NCBI GenBank assembly: GCA_937897665.1
Contig: CALCPB010001027.1
Span: 1 to 5,741 of the forward strand
Source of the DNA: an uncultured Halomicronema sp.
GTDB lineage: Bacteria > Cyanobacteriota > Cyanobacteriia > Phormidesmidales > Phormidesmidaceae
Length of the DNA stretch: 5,741 nt
Reading direction: 5' to 3'
Under the pieces are notes generated by a model. It worked only from the letters and a program-made list of their open reading frames with translations, was not told the origin of the DNA and did no database searches. Of this stretch, positions 5,028 through 5,741 are shown in pieces. Numbering within the stretch: position 1 is the stretch's first letter; each line of letters begins with the position of its first letter. The translations under genes and the position numbers were made by a program.

Positions 5028-5038
5028 GCGATCGCCCT
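5025..5038. repeat. Extended HIP1 palindrome
   Basis: AGGGCGATCGCCCT is a 14-base perfect palindrome centred on the HIP1 octamer GCGATCGC, the abundant cyanobacterial repeat. Other exact HIP1 octamers lie at 521-528, 1144-1151, 2255-2262 and 2955-2962. Random expectation in a window this size is about 0.1, so five is strong taxonomic evidence. Confidence 0.9.
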
Positions 5039-5045
5039 TACCGTG

Positions 5046-5068
5046 TGGCAACGATTTTTCCGTTGCTA
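5046..5068. repeat. Inverted repeat with T-rich loop
   Basis: GCAACG (5048-5053) and CGTTGC (5061-5066) pair perfectly around the loop ATTTTTC. Including one G-U pair, the stem reaches 8 bp. No function is assigned. Confidence 0.45.
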
Positions 5069-5180
5069 GCCCCGATGCCCCGGTGTCCTGATTTAGCAAA
5101 CTCAATTTCTCGTCGCTACAAGTTCTATTTCTGGGTGAGACCCTGATCATCGCTTGTGGCTCTGAATCCCTTGCCCCCGC

Positions 5181-5212
5181 TCAGCAGGCTGATTAAACGA
5201 TTCAGTTTTTTT
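5181..5212 (+). terminator. Short terminator-like element with alternative pairing
   Basis: CTGA (5189-5192) can pair with TCAG at 5202-5205, which runs directly into seven T residues (5206-5212). The same CTGA can pair instead with the TCAG at 5181-5184. The stems are only 4 bp, so strength is doubtful. Confidence 0.3.
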
Positions 5213-5306
5213 CTCAATGCTGTAGCCATTCTGAACGAGAGTCCCGGATGTGTTTGTTATTGATCTTCCCCAACGCACCCGACGTATGGCACGAGGGCAC
5301 TTTGCG

Positions 5307-5741
5307 ATGAATGCCAATTATCTATTAGAGCTCTACGAATCTGGCTATCGTGACTTTGCCGGTATCCATCTGTGTGGTGTTGACCTGACGCAGCGAATTT
5401 TGGTTGATGTCAACCTGCAGCAGGCCAATCTCATTGGTGCTGACTTAGGCCGAGCATTTTTAACCAAGGCCAATTTGATCGATGCAAACCTGCATCGGGT
5501 CGATGCTAGTTTTGCCAAACTCAGCGAAGCTAATCTGCACCGTGCGCTACTCAATAAAGCGAACCTACGCGGCACCTTTTTAGTCAAGTCTGATCTCTCA
5601 GATGCGCAATTGAGCGGTGCTAATTTATGTGGGGCCAACCTGCGCGGGGCGAACCTACGCGGCGCTAATTTGTGTGGGGCTAACCTGTGTGGGGCCAATT
5701 TACGTGGGGCTGACCTCAGGCATGCCAATCTATCTTGGGCC
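5307..5741 (+). CDS. Pentapeptide-repeat protein, 3' end outside window
   Basis: 145 residues are visible and the gene runs off the right edge. The opening MNANYLLELYESGYRDFAGIHL matches the usual head of cyanobacterial pentapeptide-repeat proteins. A(D/N)LXX repeats begin at about residue 16 and are regular from residue 38 on, predicting a right-handed quadrilateral beta-helix. The start is ATG 5307 because GAGGG lies 9 bases upstream. The same frame is open from 5235 with a GTG at 5250 and ATG at 5286, but the added residues do not resemble the family. In the perfect repeat block (105-138) the outward X position reads Cys-Arg-Arg-Cys-Cys-Arg-Arg. No signal peptide or membrane helix is visible in this part. 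Function is unknown: members range from structural scaffolds to gyrase-protecting mimics, and a further domain could lie beyond the window. Confidence 0.9.
   Translation, partial: MNANYLLELYESGYRDFAGIHLCGVDLTQRILVDVNLQQANLIGADLGRAFLTKANLIDANLHRVDASFAKLSEANLHRALLNKANLRGTFLVKSDLSDAQLSGANLCGANLRGANLRGANLCGANLCGANLRGADLRHANLSWA

Larger units (their letters stand above)
4903..5306. other. Divergent spacer before the pentapeptide-repeat gene
   Basis: 404 bases with no credible gene. The left 70 bases are AT-rich and probably hold the promoter of the membrane protein. The centre (5010-5068) has a C/G hairpin, an extended HIP1 palindrome and a 6-bp hairpin. 5181-5212 has a small terminator-like element. 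No promoter for the pentapeptide gene could be picked with confidence. Confidence 0.6.

Noticed and set aside
5374..5380. GTGGTGT, complementary to part of the Yfr1 motif, in the pentapeptide gene
   Set aside because: The match is only 7 bases, lies well inside the coding region, and the same string also occurs twice in guaB3 (3000-3006, 3081-3087); chance is sufficient.
5345..5728. Minus-strand 127-aa ORF with repeated LAPHK/LAPRR-like units
   Set aside because: It is the antisense image of the pentapeptide repeats; periodicity of the plus-strand gene explains both its openness and its repeats.

Overview
This window looks like part of a cyanobacterial chromosome. The reasons are five perfect HIP1 octamers (GCGATCGC) in 5.7 kb, a GuaB3-type IMP dehydrogenase without a CBS module, a pentapeptide-repeat protein with a typical cyanobacterial N-terminus, and a recognisable Yfr1 small RNA. 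Genus cannot be decided from the sequence. No mobile element, CRISPR array, tRNA or rRNA was seen.

Layout, left to right. Bases 1-176 are a non-coding AT-rich flank with nested small repeats and a hairpin just past the end of anmK. Bases 177-2076 hold a two-gene minus-strand operon, ktrA (K+ uptake regulatory subunit) followed by anmK (anhydro-MurNAc kinase). They are separated by 10 bases, and the anmK ribosome-binding site overlaps the ktrA stop. Bases 2077-2513 are a divergent intergenic region. Its right part is the leader of guaB3 and contains a strong long-range stem-loop, a near-perfect Shine-Dalgarno and a possible 20-codon leader ORF. guaB3 runs 2514-3677 from a GTG start.

Bases 3678-4260 contain no protein gene. 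They hold a probable guaB3 terminator (3831-3870), then the Yfr1 sRNA (about 3962-4036) with the invariant 14-base unpaired motif between two stem-loops, then a cluster of hairpins (4048-4207) with no assigned role. A six-helix membrane protein of unknown function lies on the minus strand (4261-4902). A 404-base divergent spacer with several hairpins follows. The window then ends inside a plus-strand pentapeptide-repeat gene (from 5307).

Functionally the window combines potassium homeostasis and cell-wall recycling (one operon), guanine nucleotide synthesis, and a stress-related regulatory RNA. In many cyanobacteria yfr1 sits between guaB and trxA. Here the guaB side is kept, but an opposite-strand membrane protein takes the place expected for trxA. 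The main new items to check are the structured guaB3 leader, an Asp-to-Glu change at the IMP-ribose-binding position of GuaB3, the palindrome just upstream of the yfr1 -10 box, and the hairpin cluster downstream of yfr1.
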